NCBI GenBank assembly: GCA_026390115.1
Contig: JAPLGO010000001.1
Coordinates: 98,978 to 162,977 of the forward strand
DNA length: 64,000 bases
Direction of reading: 5' to 3'
Origin: Campylobacterales bacterium
GTDB taxonomy: Bacteria; Campylobacterota; Campylobacteria; Campylobacterales; Sulfurimonadaceae
Shown here: positions 44,144 to 52,796 of the stretch, piece by piece
How positions within the stretch are numbered: position 1 is the stretch's first letter
Layout: every line of letters starts with the position of its first letter
Position numbers and translations under genes: made by a program
The notes under the pieces: generated by a model
What the model was told of the DNA's origin: nothing
The model's database searches: none
What the model saw: the letters and a program-made list of their open reading frames with translations, nothing else

Positions 44144-44593
44144 ATGTTAATTACAAGATTTGACCCTTTTAAAGATTTAAGAGACCTCAACAGAAGGTTT
44201 AACTATCTAAGTACCGCTTTGCCAAAGATTAATATGGGAGAAGAGTCATCCATCTCCGGCTTTGTTCCGGTTATGAATACAAGAGAAGGAGAGTTTGCTT
44301 ATCACATAGATGTTGATTTGCCAGGGGTAAAAAAAGAGGATATAAAGGTGGATATTGAGGGTAATGTACTTAAAATCTCCGGCGAAAGAAATTTCAAAAA
44401 AGAGGTTAAAGAGGAGGATTACTACAAGATAGAGACTTCCTTTGGAAAATTTCAAAGAAACTTTACTCTGCCTGACAATGTGGATGTAGAAAATATTGAA
44501 GCTGCATCAAAAGACGGTGTTCTTGAAGTAGTAATTCCGAAAATTAAGGTTCAAGAGAAAGAAAAAGAAGTCAAGAAGATAACGGTAATATAA
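44144..44593 (+). CDS. Hsp20 small heat-shock protein
   Basis: 149 aa from ATG 44144, with AGGAG 7 nt upstream; an in-frame ATG at 44093 would run through the C9 tract and is less likely. Alpha-crystallin domain: YHIDVDLPGVKKEDIKVDI, LKISGERNF, and the terminal GVLEVVIPKI (the I-x-I/V motif docking site). It is an ATP-independent chaperone holding unfolded proteins. One nt separates its stop from the next gene, which also carries an Hsp20 domain. Confidence 0.92.
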   Translation: MLITRFDPFKDLRDLNRRFNYLSTALPKINMGEESSISGFVPVMNTREGEFAYHIDVDLPGVKKEDIKVDIEGNVLKISGERNFKKEVKEEDYYKIETSFGKFQRNFTLPDNVDVENIEAASKDGVLEVVIPKIKVQEKEKEVKKITVI

Positions 44594-44594
44594 G

Positions 44595-45176
44595 ATGTTA
44601 CAGTCTATAAACAGCAACTTGAAAATCGTTGGAACTGTTATTATAGTTATATTTTTATGGCAGAGTTATATGATATATGAGCTCAAAAGTGATGTAAAAT
44701 ATCAGGGCGTTTTGGTTAAAGAGGATCCTTTTGTACGGACTCTACTAACAAGTCCGACTATACAGAAAGTAAATCCGTTTATAGAGTTTCAAATAATGCA
44801 GAGAGAATTTGATAAAGCTTTTAGCAGATTTAACTCAATATTTGCAAATGACTCTTTTTTTAAGGCAGAATTTGATGATTTCTTTTATAAACCACTTCTT
44901 GATGTCTCTGTTGATAATGACAAATATATTATAAAAACAGATATTCCAGGGGTTAAAGAGAGCGACATTGAGATAAAAACAGATGGCGGGATTCTAATAA
45001 TACAAGCTAAAGTTGATGAGTATAAAGAGAATAACGCTTCTAACTTTATAAGCAGAGAGAGATTTGTGAATAAGTTTCAGAGAAGTGTCTCTCTTGCCCA
45101 AGATGCCGATACATCAAATATCAAAAAAGAGTATAAAGATGGGGTTTTAACCGTCACAATACCAAAAAAGAAGTAA
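44595..45176 (+). CDS. membrane-anchored Hsp20-domain protein
   Basis: 193 aa. An N-terminal hydrophobic helix (IVGTVIIVIFLWQSYMIY) with few preceding charges suggests an inner-membrane anchor. A linker leads to a C-terminal alpha-crystallin domain: YIIKTDIPGVKESDIEIKT, LIIQAKVDEY, and GVLTVTIPKK at the end. It follows the soluble Hsp20 gene by 1 nt, so the pair is one operon. If the domain faces the periplasm it would be a rare envelope chaperone; topology is not fixed by the sequence. Confidence 0.85.
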   Translation: MLQSINSNLKIVGTVIIVIFLWQSYMIYELKSDVKYQGVLVKEDPFVRTLLTSPTIQKVNPFIEFQIMQREFDKAFSRFNSIFANDSFFKAEFDDFFYKPLLDVSVDNDKYIIKTDIPGVKESDIEIKTDGGILIIQAKVDEYKENNASNFISRERFVNKFQRSVSLAQDADTSNIKKEYKDGVLTVTIPKKK

Positions 45177-45195
45177 GCTTTTTTTAAAGCTTACT
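45172..45195. terminator. perfect hairpin shared by convergent hsp20 and ppsA ends
   Basis: AGTAAGCTTT (45172-45181) and AAAGCTTACT (45186-45195) pair over 10 bp around a TTTT loop. Both stop codons (45174-45176 plus strand; 45184-45186 minus strand) are inside. There is no trailing T-run outside the stem, so termination strength is uncertain. Confidence 0.65.
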
Positions 45196-47568
45196 CTCAA
45201 TATCACTAACAACCACATGCATTTTATACAAAGAGTCTGGATTCAGGGAGATAGAATCAATTTCATTTTCTACTAAGAATTGGGTAATTTCAGGATAGTC
45301 TGAAGGTGCCTGTCCGCAGATACCGATATATTTATCTGCTTTTTTACATGCCGCTATCGCCATTTGCAACATTCTCTTTACCGCTTCATTCCTCTCATCA
45401 AATATATGCGCTATTTTTGCACTCTCCCTATCAACTCCAAGAGTCAACTGCGTCAGATCGTTGGATCCTATGGAGTAGCCGTCAAATATCTCTAAAAACT
45501 TATCGGCTATGATTACATTGGAGGGAATTTCGCACATGGCATATATTTCAAGAGAGTTTTCGCCCTGAACCAAACCTTGACTTTTCATAATCTCCACCAC
45601 TTTTGCTCCCTCCTCCGGTGTTCTCACAAAGGGAATCATAATTTTAATGTTTGTGAGTCCCATGTCATCTCTTACTCTTTTGAGTGCCTCACACTCCCAC
45701 TCGAAAGACTCCTTAGAACTTTCGTCATAGTAACGGCTCGCACCGCGAAAGCCTATCATCGGATTCTCCTCCTCCGCCTCATACACAAATCCGCCTCTCA
45801 TGTTTCTGTACTCATTACTCTTAAAATCGCTTGTTCTTATGATGACGGGTTTTGGATAAAAAGCGGCGGCGATTGTTCCCACTCCCTCACTGATTTTTTG
45901 CAGAAAAAACTCTTTCATGTCGCTATATCCTGCCGCAAACGAGACTATTTCATCCCCATTTTTTACATCCAAACCTTTGTGCATGTCAACAAGCGCCATC
46001 GGGTGGGCATTTATGGAGTGGCTCATAATAAACTCCATTCTGGCAAGCCCTACTCCGTCATTTGGCATTTTTGCAAGGTTAAATGCCTCAGCGGGATTTC
46101 CTATATTCATAAAAAGTTTTGTTCTTGTCGGTTTAAGGTCATTCATATTTATCGTTTTGACAGAGTATGGAATTTCCCCCTCATAAATGTACCCCTCATC
46201 GCCCTCTGCGCAACTTACAGTCACGCTCGCACCGTTTTGAAGTATCTCTGTTGCATTGTTGCATCCAACCACTGCAGGAACTCCTATTTCCCGGGCTACT
46301 ATGGCTGCATGGCAGGTACGGCTTCCACGACTTGTAATAACGGCTGAGGCTTTTTTCATAATCGGCTCCCAGTCAGGATTTGTAGTCTCTGCAACCAAAA
46401 CCTCCCCCTCTTCAAATGTACCAAACTCTGATATATCATGGATAACCCTTACTCTTCCGCTGCCAATTTTATCGCCGACTGCTCTTCCCGATGTTAAGAC
46501 TTTTGCATCTGCACTCTTTTGAAGTGAATATTTTTCTATACTTATATCATCATGAAGTTTACTCTGCACGGTTTCTGGTCTTGCTTGGACTATATAGAGT
46601 TTATCGTCTCCTCCATCTTTTGCCCACTCAATATCCATATGGCATCCATAATGCTCTTCGATAATAAGCGCTGCTTTTGCTAAGGCTATCACCTCGCTGT
46701 CATTTATAGAAAAAGTGCTTTGCTCTTCCACTGAGGTATTCATATTTTGTGTCTGATTATTCTCATCTTTTCCATAGAACATCTTCTCTTTTTTACTTCC
46801 GAGTGCACGTTTTAGGATGGTATTTTTACCTTCTTTTAGCGTAGGTTTAAAAACAAAAAATTCATCCGCATTGACTCTTCCGCTCACTACATTTTCGCCC
46901 AAACCCCAGATAGAGTTTATAAGTATCAAATTTTCCGAACCGCTCTCTGTGTCAACCGTAAACATGATTCCGCTTGATGAAATATCGCTTCGCACCATTT
47001 TCTGAACACCGACCGAGAGAGCCACTTTGAAGTGGTCAAATCCGCGGCTTGTTCTATAACTTATAGCACGGTCGGTAAAGAGTGAAGCATAGCATTTCAA
47101 AACGCTTTTTAGGAGTTTATCGCTGCTGTTGATATTTAAAAATGTCTCCTGCTGCCCTGCAAAACTTGCATCCGGCAAATCCTCAGCCGTTCCGGAGGAG
47201 CGAACTGCGACATCAACATTCTGTGAGCCGTACTCATCCGACAAAATTTCGTATGCTTCCAACAGCTCCTCTTCAAGTACATGCGGAAGTTTTGAAGAGA
47301 GTATTAACTCACGAACCTCTTTGCCTCGTTTTTGAAGATTGGCAGTATCCGAAATATCAAGACCTTCAAGTGCATCTTTTATTTTGTTTTTTATCTCATT
47401 CTCTTCCAGCAATAGCCAATAGGCATCGCTCGTAGTTGCAAAACCATTAGGAATGTTTATTCCCTCACATGTGAGATGCTGATACATTTCACCCAAACTG
47501 GCATTCTTCCCGCCCACAGTGGGAACATCATTTATCGTAAGTTGATTAAAAAAACGAATATATTTCAT
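45184..47568 (-). CDS. ppsA: phosphoenolpyruvate synthase
   Basis: 794 aa from ATG 47568, with AAGGAG 7 nt upstream; the longer frame to 47610 lacks support. It converts pyruvate and ATP to phosphoenolpyruvate for gluconeogenesis. The N-terminal ATP-grasp part begins NDVPTVGGKNASLGEMY, the mobile phosphohistidine domain has GSRTCHAAIVAREIG, and the C-terminal PEP-binding barrel ends with GSNDLTQL and GICGQAPSDYP. It fits a life using the acetyl-CoA and pyruvate routes of the window for carbon assimilation. Confidence 0.95.
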   Translation of the reverse strand: MKYIRFFNQLTINDVPTVGGKNASLGEMYQHLTCEGINIPNGFATTSDAYWLLLEENEIKNKIKDALEGLDISDTANLQKRGKEVRELILSSKLPHVLEEELLEAYEILSDEYGSQNVDVAVRSSGTAEDLPDASFAGQQETFLNINSSDKLLKSVLKCYASLFTDRAISYRTSRGFDHFKVALSVGVQKMVRSDISSSGIMFTVDTESGSENLILINSIWGLGENVVSGRVNADEFFVFKPTLKEGKNTILKRALGSKKEKMFYGKDENNQTQNMNTSVEEQSTFSINDSEVIALAKAALIIEEHYGCHMDIEWAKDGGDDKLYIVQARPETVQSKLHDDISIEKYSLQKSADAKVLTSGRAVGDKIGSGRVRVIHDISEFGTFEEGEVLVAETTNPDWEPIMKKASAVITSRGSRTCHAAIVAREIGVPAVVGCNNATEILQNGASVTVSCAEGDEGYIYEGEIPYSVKTINMNDLKPTRTKLFMNIGNPAEAFNLAKMPNDGVGLARMEFIMSHSINAHPMALVDMHKGLDVKNGDEIVSFAAGYSDMKEFFLQKISEGVGTIAAAFYPKPVIIRTSDFKSNEYRNMRGGFVYEAEEENPMIGFRGASRYYDESSKESFEWECEALKRVRDDMGLTNIKIMIPFVRTPEEGAKVVEIMKSQGLVQGENSLEIYAMCEIPSNVIIADKFLEIFDGYSIGSNDLTQLTLGVDRESAKIAHIFDERNEAVKRMLQMAIAACKKADKYIGICGQAPSDYPEITQFLVENEIDSISLNPDSLYKMHVVVSDIESKL

Positions 47569-47681
47569 GACGAGACTCCTTAAACGAGACATGTTTTTAT
47601 ATATTAACATAAAGTTTATGTTTATATAATAATTTCAATAATCTGAGTTATAATAATGCAATTTACTTAAAAGGGAAAATA

Positions 47682-48047
47682 ATGAAAAAAGTAGTATTGG
47701 CGCTTCTTGCTACATCGTGTTTATTGCTGGCGGTTGAAGCTACGGCAGTGTCGGAACACAAAATAAACTTAAAAGAGCAAAAACAAAATAAGTTCAATGA
47801 AAAACAGGCAGGGATGGGAGAAAAGCAGCAAGACAGAGCAGAAAAGTTTGCCCAAACACAAGAGACTCAGACTCAAAGAAATGGACAAAAACAGATACAA
47901 AGAGAAGAAAAGCTTAAGAACAAAGAGGTGGAACGACTGAAAAAAGATATAGAACGACGACAAAAAGATATGGAAAGAGAAAATAAAATACAAGATAAAT
48001 CGAAGATACTTGTAGAAAGAACAGACAAAAAAGTTATGCAAAAATAA
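47682..48047 (+). CDS. secreted Gln/Lys-rich coiled-coil protein
   Basis: 121 aa. Signal peptide (VVLALLATSCLLLAVEATA), then about 95 residues of Lys, Glu, Gln and Arg forming a long helix, no hydrophobic core domain. AAGGGA precedes the ATG. It lies 24 nt before the OmpA lipoprotein and probably shares its transcript. Function unknown; a periplasmic scaffold is only a guess. Confidence 0.65.
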   Translation: MKKVVLALLATSCLLLAVEATAVSEHKINLKEQKQNKFNEKQAGMGEKQQDRAEKFAQTQETQTQRNGQKQIQREEKLKNKEVERLKKDIERRQKDMERENKIQDKSKILVERTDKKVMQK

Positions 48048-48071
48048 ACGAAACAGAAAAAGGAGAATAAT

Positions 48072-48896
48072 ATGAAATTATCAATTATAGTGACACTGGG
48101 TCTCTTGGCACTGTTTAATTCCGGCTGTGTCATGAAGCAGACGCATGAAGCAACGCTGCAAGAACTTGACAAAACAAAATCTTCGTTAGAAATGGCTGAA
48201 AAAACTATTGAAGAGCAGGATCGTATAATTAAAATGAACAAAAATGAGATAGCGCAAACAAAAAATGAACTCTCAGGTCTTGATATTAAAAAATTGGCTC
48301 TTCAAGAAGAGCTGTATGATGCACAAAATCTCCTGAATTCGTCACTGCTGAAATTAGATGATTATGAGAAGCAACTAGAGACTATGCGTTTGATTGACAA
48401 TGAGACAAAAAAACGAAATGCGATTTATGCCAGATTCGTGCAACAGCTTCAGAAGATGATTGACGGCAGACAGCTCACAGTCAGCATAGAAAACGGGCGC
48501 ATAGTTATCAATCTGCCGGAGAATGTTCTTTTTGCAAGCGGAAATGCCGTGGTTAACTCTGAAGGAAAAATAGCTCTTACAAATATAGCAAATGTATTAA
48601 AAGATTTTACCGACCGCAAGTTTCAGATAGAGGGGCATACAGACAGCGTACCAATTAAGAGTTCAAGTTTTCCAAGTAACTGGGAGCTTTCAACTGCCCG
48701 CGCGCTCAGCGTTCTTCACTTGATGATTGAAAAAGGCGTATTATCTACAAATGTGTCGGCGGCAGGTTTTGGTGAATTTCATCCTCGTGCAGACAACGAA
48801 ACAAAAGAAGGAAGAGCACTTAATCGCCGCATAGAGATTATTATGCTGCCTAACCTTGATATTCTATCGAGCGAACTGCCAAAAGTGGCACCGTAG
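48072..48896 (+). CDS. OmpA-domain lipoprotein
   Basis: 274 aa. Lipoprotein signal with NSGC lipobox, then a coiled coil (about 25-120), then a peptidoglycan-binding OmpA domain with FQIEGHTDSVPI, NWELSTARALSVLHLM and GRALNRRIEIIM. It tethers the outer membrane to the wall (Pal/YiaD-like). AGGAG precedes the ATG. It follows the small coiled-coil gene, and a hairpin follows its stop. Confidence 0.85.
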   Translation: MKLSIIVTLGLLALFNSGCVMKQTHEATLQELDKTKSSLEMAEKTIEEQDRIIKMNKNEIAQTKNELSGLDIKKLALQEELYDAQNLLNSSLLKLDDYEKQLETMRLIDNETKKRNAIYARFVQQLQKMIDGRQLTVSIENGRIVINLPENVLFASGNAVVNSEGKIALTNIANVLKDFTDRKFQIEGHTDSVPIKSSSFPSNWELSTARALSVLHLMIEKGVLSTNVSAAGFGEFHPRADNETKEGRALNRRIEIIMLPNLDILSSELPKVAP

Positions 48897-48911
48897 CAAT
48901 TCTAAAATTAT

Positions 48912-48935
48912 TATCGCTCTATTTCCGGAGCGGTA
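48912..48935. terminator. hairpin after OmpA lipoprotein gene
   Basis: TATCGCTC (48912-48919) and GAGCGGTA (48928-48935) pair over 8 bp with one G-T. It lies 15 nt after the stop and before the metal-uptake operon; the T-run after it is weak. Confidence 0.45.
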
Positions 48936-48985
48936 ACTTTGGACATGCCTTTGGTTGTTTCATAAATAATGCTAAAATTGCACCT

Positions 48986-49252
48986 ATGAAACTCAAGCTA
49001 ATACTATCCATTCTTTTTATTATTGCCACAACTTTTACGGCTCTGCACGAAATTGAGCATGTGAAAAATCATGACAGTTCTACATGTCAAATTTGTATAG
49101 TCGATAACCACTCGGTCTCTGCCGACGTAGTGGTTGATTTTAAAGAAGTAGAACTCTTCAGCTTTGAATCTATTTTTTTGCAAACACTAATTTTAAACTC
49201 ACAAACAAAACAAACTACATATAAAAGCCGTGCTCCTCCTCAAATCTCTTAA
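48986..49252 (+). CDS. small exported His/Cys protein, first gene of metal-uptake operon
   Basis: 88 aa. One N-terminal hydrophobic segment (LILSILFIIATTFTAL), then HEIEHVKNHDSSTCQIC with a H..EH...H...CxxC set that could bind metal, then a C-terminal part without motifs. It vaguely recalls DUF2946-type small membrane proteins found near metal genes. It lies 59 nt before the porin gene. Likely a periplasmic metal-binding or sensing peptide, by context only. Confidence 0.6.
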   Translation: MKLKLILSILFIIATTFTALHEIEHVKNHDSSTCQICIVDNHSVSADVVVDFKEVELFSFESIFLQTLILNSQTKQTTYKSRAPPQIS

Positions 49253-49311
49253 ATACAAATTGTAAAAACTTTATCAGCATACACAACCAATATAATTTAT
49301 TCAGGACAATT

Positions 49312-50454
49312 ATGAAAAAGATAGTCATATTTACTGCACTTTGTGCAACATTAACTTTTGCTACAGAACATGAACACGAACATGGCGGAAGCTTTGAGCA
49401 ATCAAAATTTATACCCGACATCTCACTTATAGTCGATACGGGTTATGTTCACAGAAATGTAAGTAACACTGAATTAGAAAAGAGTGCTCCGACTTCAAAC
49501 TATGGAAATTATGGAACATTTAAGGAATTCAACACCAATAACGGCTTTAACCTAAACTATGCCGAAATGATGCTTCACAGCAATGTTGACCAAGCTTTTG
49601 AACTTGACGGTATATTTCATTATGGCACAGAGAGTGTTGAAATAGAAGAGGCTTATTTCACCACAAAAGCACTTCCCTACAGCCTCAAAGTAAAAGGCGG
49701 AAAATTCAAATCTGATTTTGGACGCCTGAATTCGCAACATGCACATGTTTGGGATTTTGCAGATGCACCTCTTGTTTACAACAGCTTTTTATCGCCGGAA
49801 GGAATAAACGCTCCTGGGGTTCAGTTTCAGTGGTTAGCTCCGACTCCATGGTATATGAAATTAGGATTTGAGGCGATGCAAAAAGGAAACGGTGGCACAT
49901 TCGCCAATGATTTTGATAAAAAAGACGGCGAACCACTCTATGTCGGATACTTAAAAAATTCATTTGATATAAAAGACGCCTCTGTACTCCTTGGAGTGAG
50001 TTATGCAAATGGTGTTTCGAACATAAAGAATGCAGTCTCTGCGGCACCTATTTATAAGGGTAACTCAGAAGTTTACGGTGCTGATTTGAGCGTCAAAAAC
50101 TATTTTAACAGCTACAGTTTTATCAACTGGCAGAGTGAACTTTTATACAGAGATATGAAAAGCGATGATGTAACAATCGGTAAAGATAAGAAACAGAGCG
50201 GCTACTACACGCAGATAGTCTATCAGATGGATGAGAACTGGAAAGCCGGTTTGAGATACGAGGATTTTTTACAAGATTCTTACGGTGCTAAAACAACGCT
50301 AAATGCTTCATATAAAACAAGTGAATTTGCGCAGCTGAGACTTCAATATTCGCATGATGAGACATTCAAGATGTATGGAAACAATAAGGCGATTGATGAA
50401 ATTATCCTTCAATTAACATTTGCTATCGGCGCACATGGCGCACATAGTTTTTAG
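49312..50454 (+). CDS. outer-membrane porin-like barrel of metal-uptake operon
   Basis: 380 aa. Signal peptide to about residue 17 (LTFATEHEHE), a short His/Glu-rich start (EHEHEHGG), then a barrel of about 16 strands, ending in a strand before GAHGAHSF with terminal Phe. There is no TonB box or plug domain, so it is more like a porin than a TonB receptor. It precedes the binding protein gene by 9 nt, so I infer passive passage of a metal ion or complex across the outer membrane. Confidence 0.75.
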   Translation: MKKIVIFTALCATLTFATEHEHEHGGSFEQSKFIPDISLIVDTGYVHRNVSNTELEKSAPTSNYGNYGTFKEFNTNNGFNLNYAEMMLHSNVDQAFELDGIFHYGTESVEIEEAYFTTKALPYSLKVKGGKFKSDFGRLNSQHAHVWDFADAPLVYNSFLSPEGINAPGVQFQWLAPTPWYMKLGFEAMQKGNGGTFANDFDKKDGEPLYVGYLKNSFDIKDASVLLGVSYANGVSNIKNAVSAAPIYKGNSEVYGADLSVKNYFNSYSFINWQSELLYRDMKSDDVTIGKDKKQSGYYTQIVYQMDENWKAGLRYEDFLQDSYGAKTTLNASYKTSEFAQLRLQYSHDETFKMYGNNKAIDEIILQLTFAIGAHGAHSF

Positions 50455-50463
50455 GAGATACAT

Positions 50464-51345
50464 ATGAAAAAATATATTTTTGCACTACTCTTTCTTTTAC
50501 CGCTAACACTTTTTGCTAACCTCAACATTGCAGTTACCTACCCTTACATCGGTGCTCTGACAAAAGCAATCGGCGGAGAAAAGGTTGATACGGTAGTTTT
50601 GGCAAAAGGAAATTGGGATCCGCATTTTGTTGTTCCGCGCCCTTCGCTCATTGCCAAAGTCAGAGATGCAGATGCACTCATTATGAACGGAGGACAGCTA
50701 GAAATCGGCTGGCTCCCTCCTCTTATCGACCGTGCTTCAAACCCAAAAATCGCTACAAATGCAAAAACATTTTTAGACCTTTCACAGCATGTGGAACTTC
50801 TGCAAAAACCGGCAAGCGTTGACCGTTCAGGCGGTGATGTGCACCCTGATGGAAACCCGCACTTTCACCTTGACCCAAACAATATTTTGATTCTTGCCGG
50901 AACCGTAAAAGAGTTTTTAATCTCTATCGACAGCCAAAACAGTGCAGTGTATGAAAAAAATTATGCCCATTTTTCTGACATGTGGAATAAAAAGCTTGAG
51001 ATGTGGAAAAGCAAAATGGCAGACAAAAATGCTCTTAAAGTTGTGCAGTACCATAATGTTATGGCATACTTTAACCATGCGTATGGACTCACTTCTATTG
51101 CAACGATTGAGCCGCTTCCCGGAATCCCGCCAAGTTCAAAGCACACTATGGAACTCATTGAACTTATCAAAAAAGAGAAACCTTGTTGTATCTTGCATGA
51201 TGTCTATCACGATACAAAAACGGCTGAGTTTATTAGTGAAAAAACAGGAATTAAAGTTGTGATTATGCCTCATGATATCGGAGCACTGGATACTATTGAA
51301 GATTTGGTTTCGCTTTTTGATTACCTTACAAGTGCCATAAAATGA
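50464..51345 (+). CDS. ZnuA-like metal ABC transporter substrate-binding protein
   Basis: 293 aa, cluster A-I solute-binding protein for zinc or manganese. Signal peptide (LLFLLPLTLFA), then metal ligands in NWDPHFVVPRPS, NPHFHLDPNN, and the later GIPPSSKHTMELIE; a C-terminal MPHDIGALD follows. The His-rich loop of true ZnuA is short here. It overlaps the permease start by 4 nt. Zinc is the likeliest substrate by the three His ligands, but manganese or iron is possible. Confidence 0.85.
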   Translation: MKKYIFALLFLLPLTLFANLNIAVTYPYIGALTKAIGGEKVDTVVLAKGNWDPHFVVPRPSLIAKVRDADALIMNGGQLEIGWLPPLIDRASNPKIATNAKTFLDLSQHVELLQKPASVDRSGGDVHPDGNPHFHLDPNNILILAGTVKEFLISIDSQNSAVYEKNYAHFSDMWNKKLEMWKSKMADKNALKVVQYHNVMAYFNHAYGLTSIATIEPLPGIPPSSKHTMELIELIKKEKPCCILHDVYHDTKTAEFISEKTGIKVVIMPHDIGALDTIEDLVSLFDYLTSAIK

Positions 51346-52082
51346 TTGACATTCTCTTGGTTCCTATTGCTTTAGTAATTATCCTTGTGATGATACATGC
51401 ATGGTTCGGAATAAAAATTTTAGAAAAAGGAATTATATTTACAGACCTAGCCATTGCTCAATTTGCAGCGCTTGGCTCCGCCGTAAGTCTTGGATATTTT
51501 CATGGAGAGTTCTTTTACCTTTTAACACTCTCTTTTGCCATGCTAAGTGCTTTTTTAATAGCCGTCGCTTCGCAAAGGGAGATGAAGCTCGAGGCATTTA
51601 TCGGGCTTTTGTATGTTCTGGGTGCGAGTGGAATTATGATGGTGCTCTCAAGCTCAGCAGAGGGCATGGAGCATTTTAAATCACTATTAGCAAACGATAT
51701 ACTCTTTACTCCAATGAGCGATGTGCTAAAAAGTGGAGCGATTTACGCTTTTATTGCGGCTTCAATCTGGAAAGTTTATCCTCGACTCAGCGGCTTTTAC
51801 AAGGAGCTACTATTCTTCTCTCTTTTGGCTCTGACAGTCACATCATCGGTACATTTAGCAGGTGTGCTGGTCGTGTTTGTTTTACTTATTGCCCCAGCGC
51901 TCATGGCGATATCACTCTCCTTTAAAAACCCACTTTTTGCCAGCTTTGGCATTGGATGGTTTTTTAGCATAATCGCCATAATCATCTCCTACTATTACGA
52001 TTTGCCGACGGGCTATACTATAGTATTTTTAGGTGCACTGCTTAGTTCGGTTGCGGTATTTGTGAGTTCCAAAAAGATTTAA
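51342..52082 (+). CDS. ZnuB/MntB-type metal ABC transporter permease
   Basis: 246 aa with about seven membrane helices of the ABC-3 family. Recognisable parts are GIIFTDLAIAQFAALGSAVS at the N-terminus, FIGLLYVLGAS, and VHLAGVLVVFVLLIAPALMA near the end. Family members are usually 260-280 aa, so it is slightly short. No ATPase gene (ZnuC) is found before or after it; the ATPase must be encoded elsewhere or be missing. Confidence 0.86.
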   Translation: MIDILLVPIALVIILVMIHAWFGIKILEKGIIFTDLAIAQFAALGSAVSLGYFHGEFFYLLTLSFAMLSAFLIAVASQREMKLEAFIGLLYVLGASGIMMVLSSSAEGMEHFKSLLANDILFTPMSDVLKSGAIYAFIAASIWKVYPRLSGFYKELLFFSLLALTVTSSVHLAGVLVVFVLLIAPALMAISLSFKNPLFASFGIGWFFSIIAIIISYYYDLPTGYTIVFLGALLSSVAVFVSSKKI

Positions 52083-52133
52083 TCTGCAACTAAAGCTTCT
52101 TTTATATAATTGCACAAATGAACAAGAGGTTTT

Positions 52134-52448
52134 ATGATGACTTATCCCGATGAGTGGACACAAAAAGAGTACTTGCAAAATAAATTAAAGCTTGAGACGA
52201 ATGGTATTAAAGTTGTTTTGATTGATACGATTTTATCGCCCATTGAAAATGCACGCACTGTGACCTATAACCCTTTTGAGATGAAAAAATATCCTGCTGG
52301 AACTGTTTTTGTATTTTACTGCGACAGCGGAAAATCAACACTTTACAGGATTAAAGAGTATAGAGAAAAGTTTCCGGAGTATCACTGTATTTCACTCAAA
52401 GGCGGAAGAGGCTATTGGAGAAAAAATATGACGCTTTTTGATGACTAG
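52134..52448 (+). CDS. rhodanese-like protein
   Basis: 104 aa. The single-domain rhodanese fold is suggested by VFVFYCDSGKSTLYRI, where Cys in the CDSGKS loop is the expected sulfur-carrying residue, and by ISLKGGRGYW near the end. The N-terminus is shorter than usual. It would transfer sulfane sulfur or act as a phosphatase-like fold. It overlaps the next gene start by 8 nt. Confidence 0.72.
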   Translation: MMTYPDEWTQKEYLQNKLKLETNGIKVVLIDTILSPIENARTVTYNPFEMKKYPAGTVFVFYCDSGKSTLYRIKEYREKFPEYHCISLKGGRGYWRKNMTLFDD

Positions 52449-52764
52449 CAGCCAAACACAGCTTTTAGACAAATCTTTAGTAGAAATTGGTGAAAACCGA
52501 TTTTACGATGCACATGAAACTTTAGAAACAATCTGGTATCCGTTGAGATTTGATGAGAGCGATGAAATAAAACTTATAAAAGGTTTTATCAACGCTGTTG
52601 TCTCTCTTGAACTCTCAAAAAGAGGCAAAGAGTCCGCAAGTATAAGAGTATGGAAGAATTATCTGAAATACCGTCCTCTTTTGTATAAAGTAAGCTCTCC
52701 AAACCTCAACAGATACCATGCAATTGCCCGCCATGTAGAGAATGTAAAAAATAAAATCATTTAG
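52441..52764 (+). CDS. DUF309 family protein
   Basis: 107 aa from ATG 52441. All-helical; FYDAHETLETIWYPLR is the conserved DUF309 motif (..AHE.lE..W), and LIKGFINAVVSLELSKRG is the next helix. Function unknown. It overlaps the rhodanese-like gene and is followed by the mechanosensitive channel 32 nt later. Confidence 0.8.
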   Translation: MTSSQTQLLDKSLVEIGENRFYDAHETLETIWYPLRFDESDEIKLIKGFINAVVSLELSKRGKESASIRVWKNYLKYRPLLYKVSSPNLNRYHAIARHVENVKNKII

Positions 52765-52796
52765 CTACAATTTCGTAAATAAATCAAAGGAAAATT

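Noticed and set aside
45577-46347. 256-codon plus-strand frame inside ppsA
   Set aside because: It lies antisense to a well-conserved ppsA, has His/Cys/Ser-rich unlikely composition and no start context.
47682-48047. Long open frames antisense to the coiled-coil gene (for example 47769-48041 and 47873-48241)
   Set aside because: They are shadows of the Lys/Gln/Glu-rich code (giving Phe/Leu/Ser runs) and lack ribosome sites.
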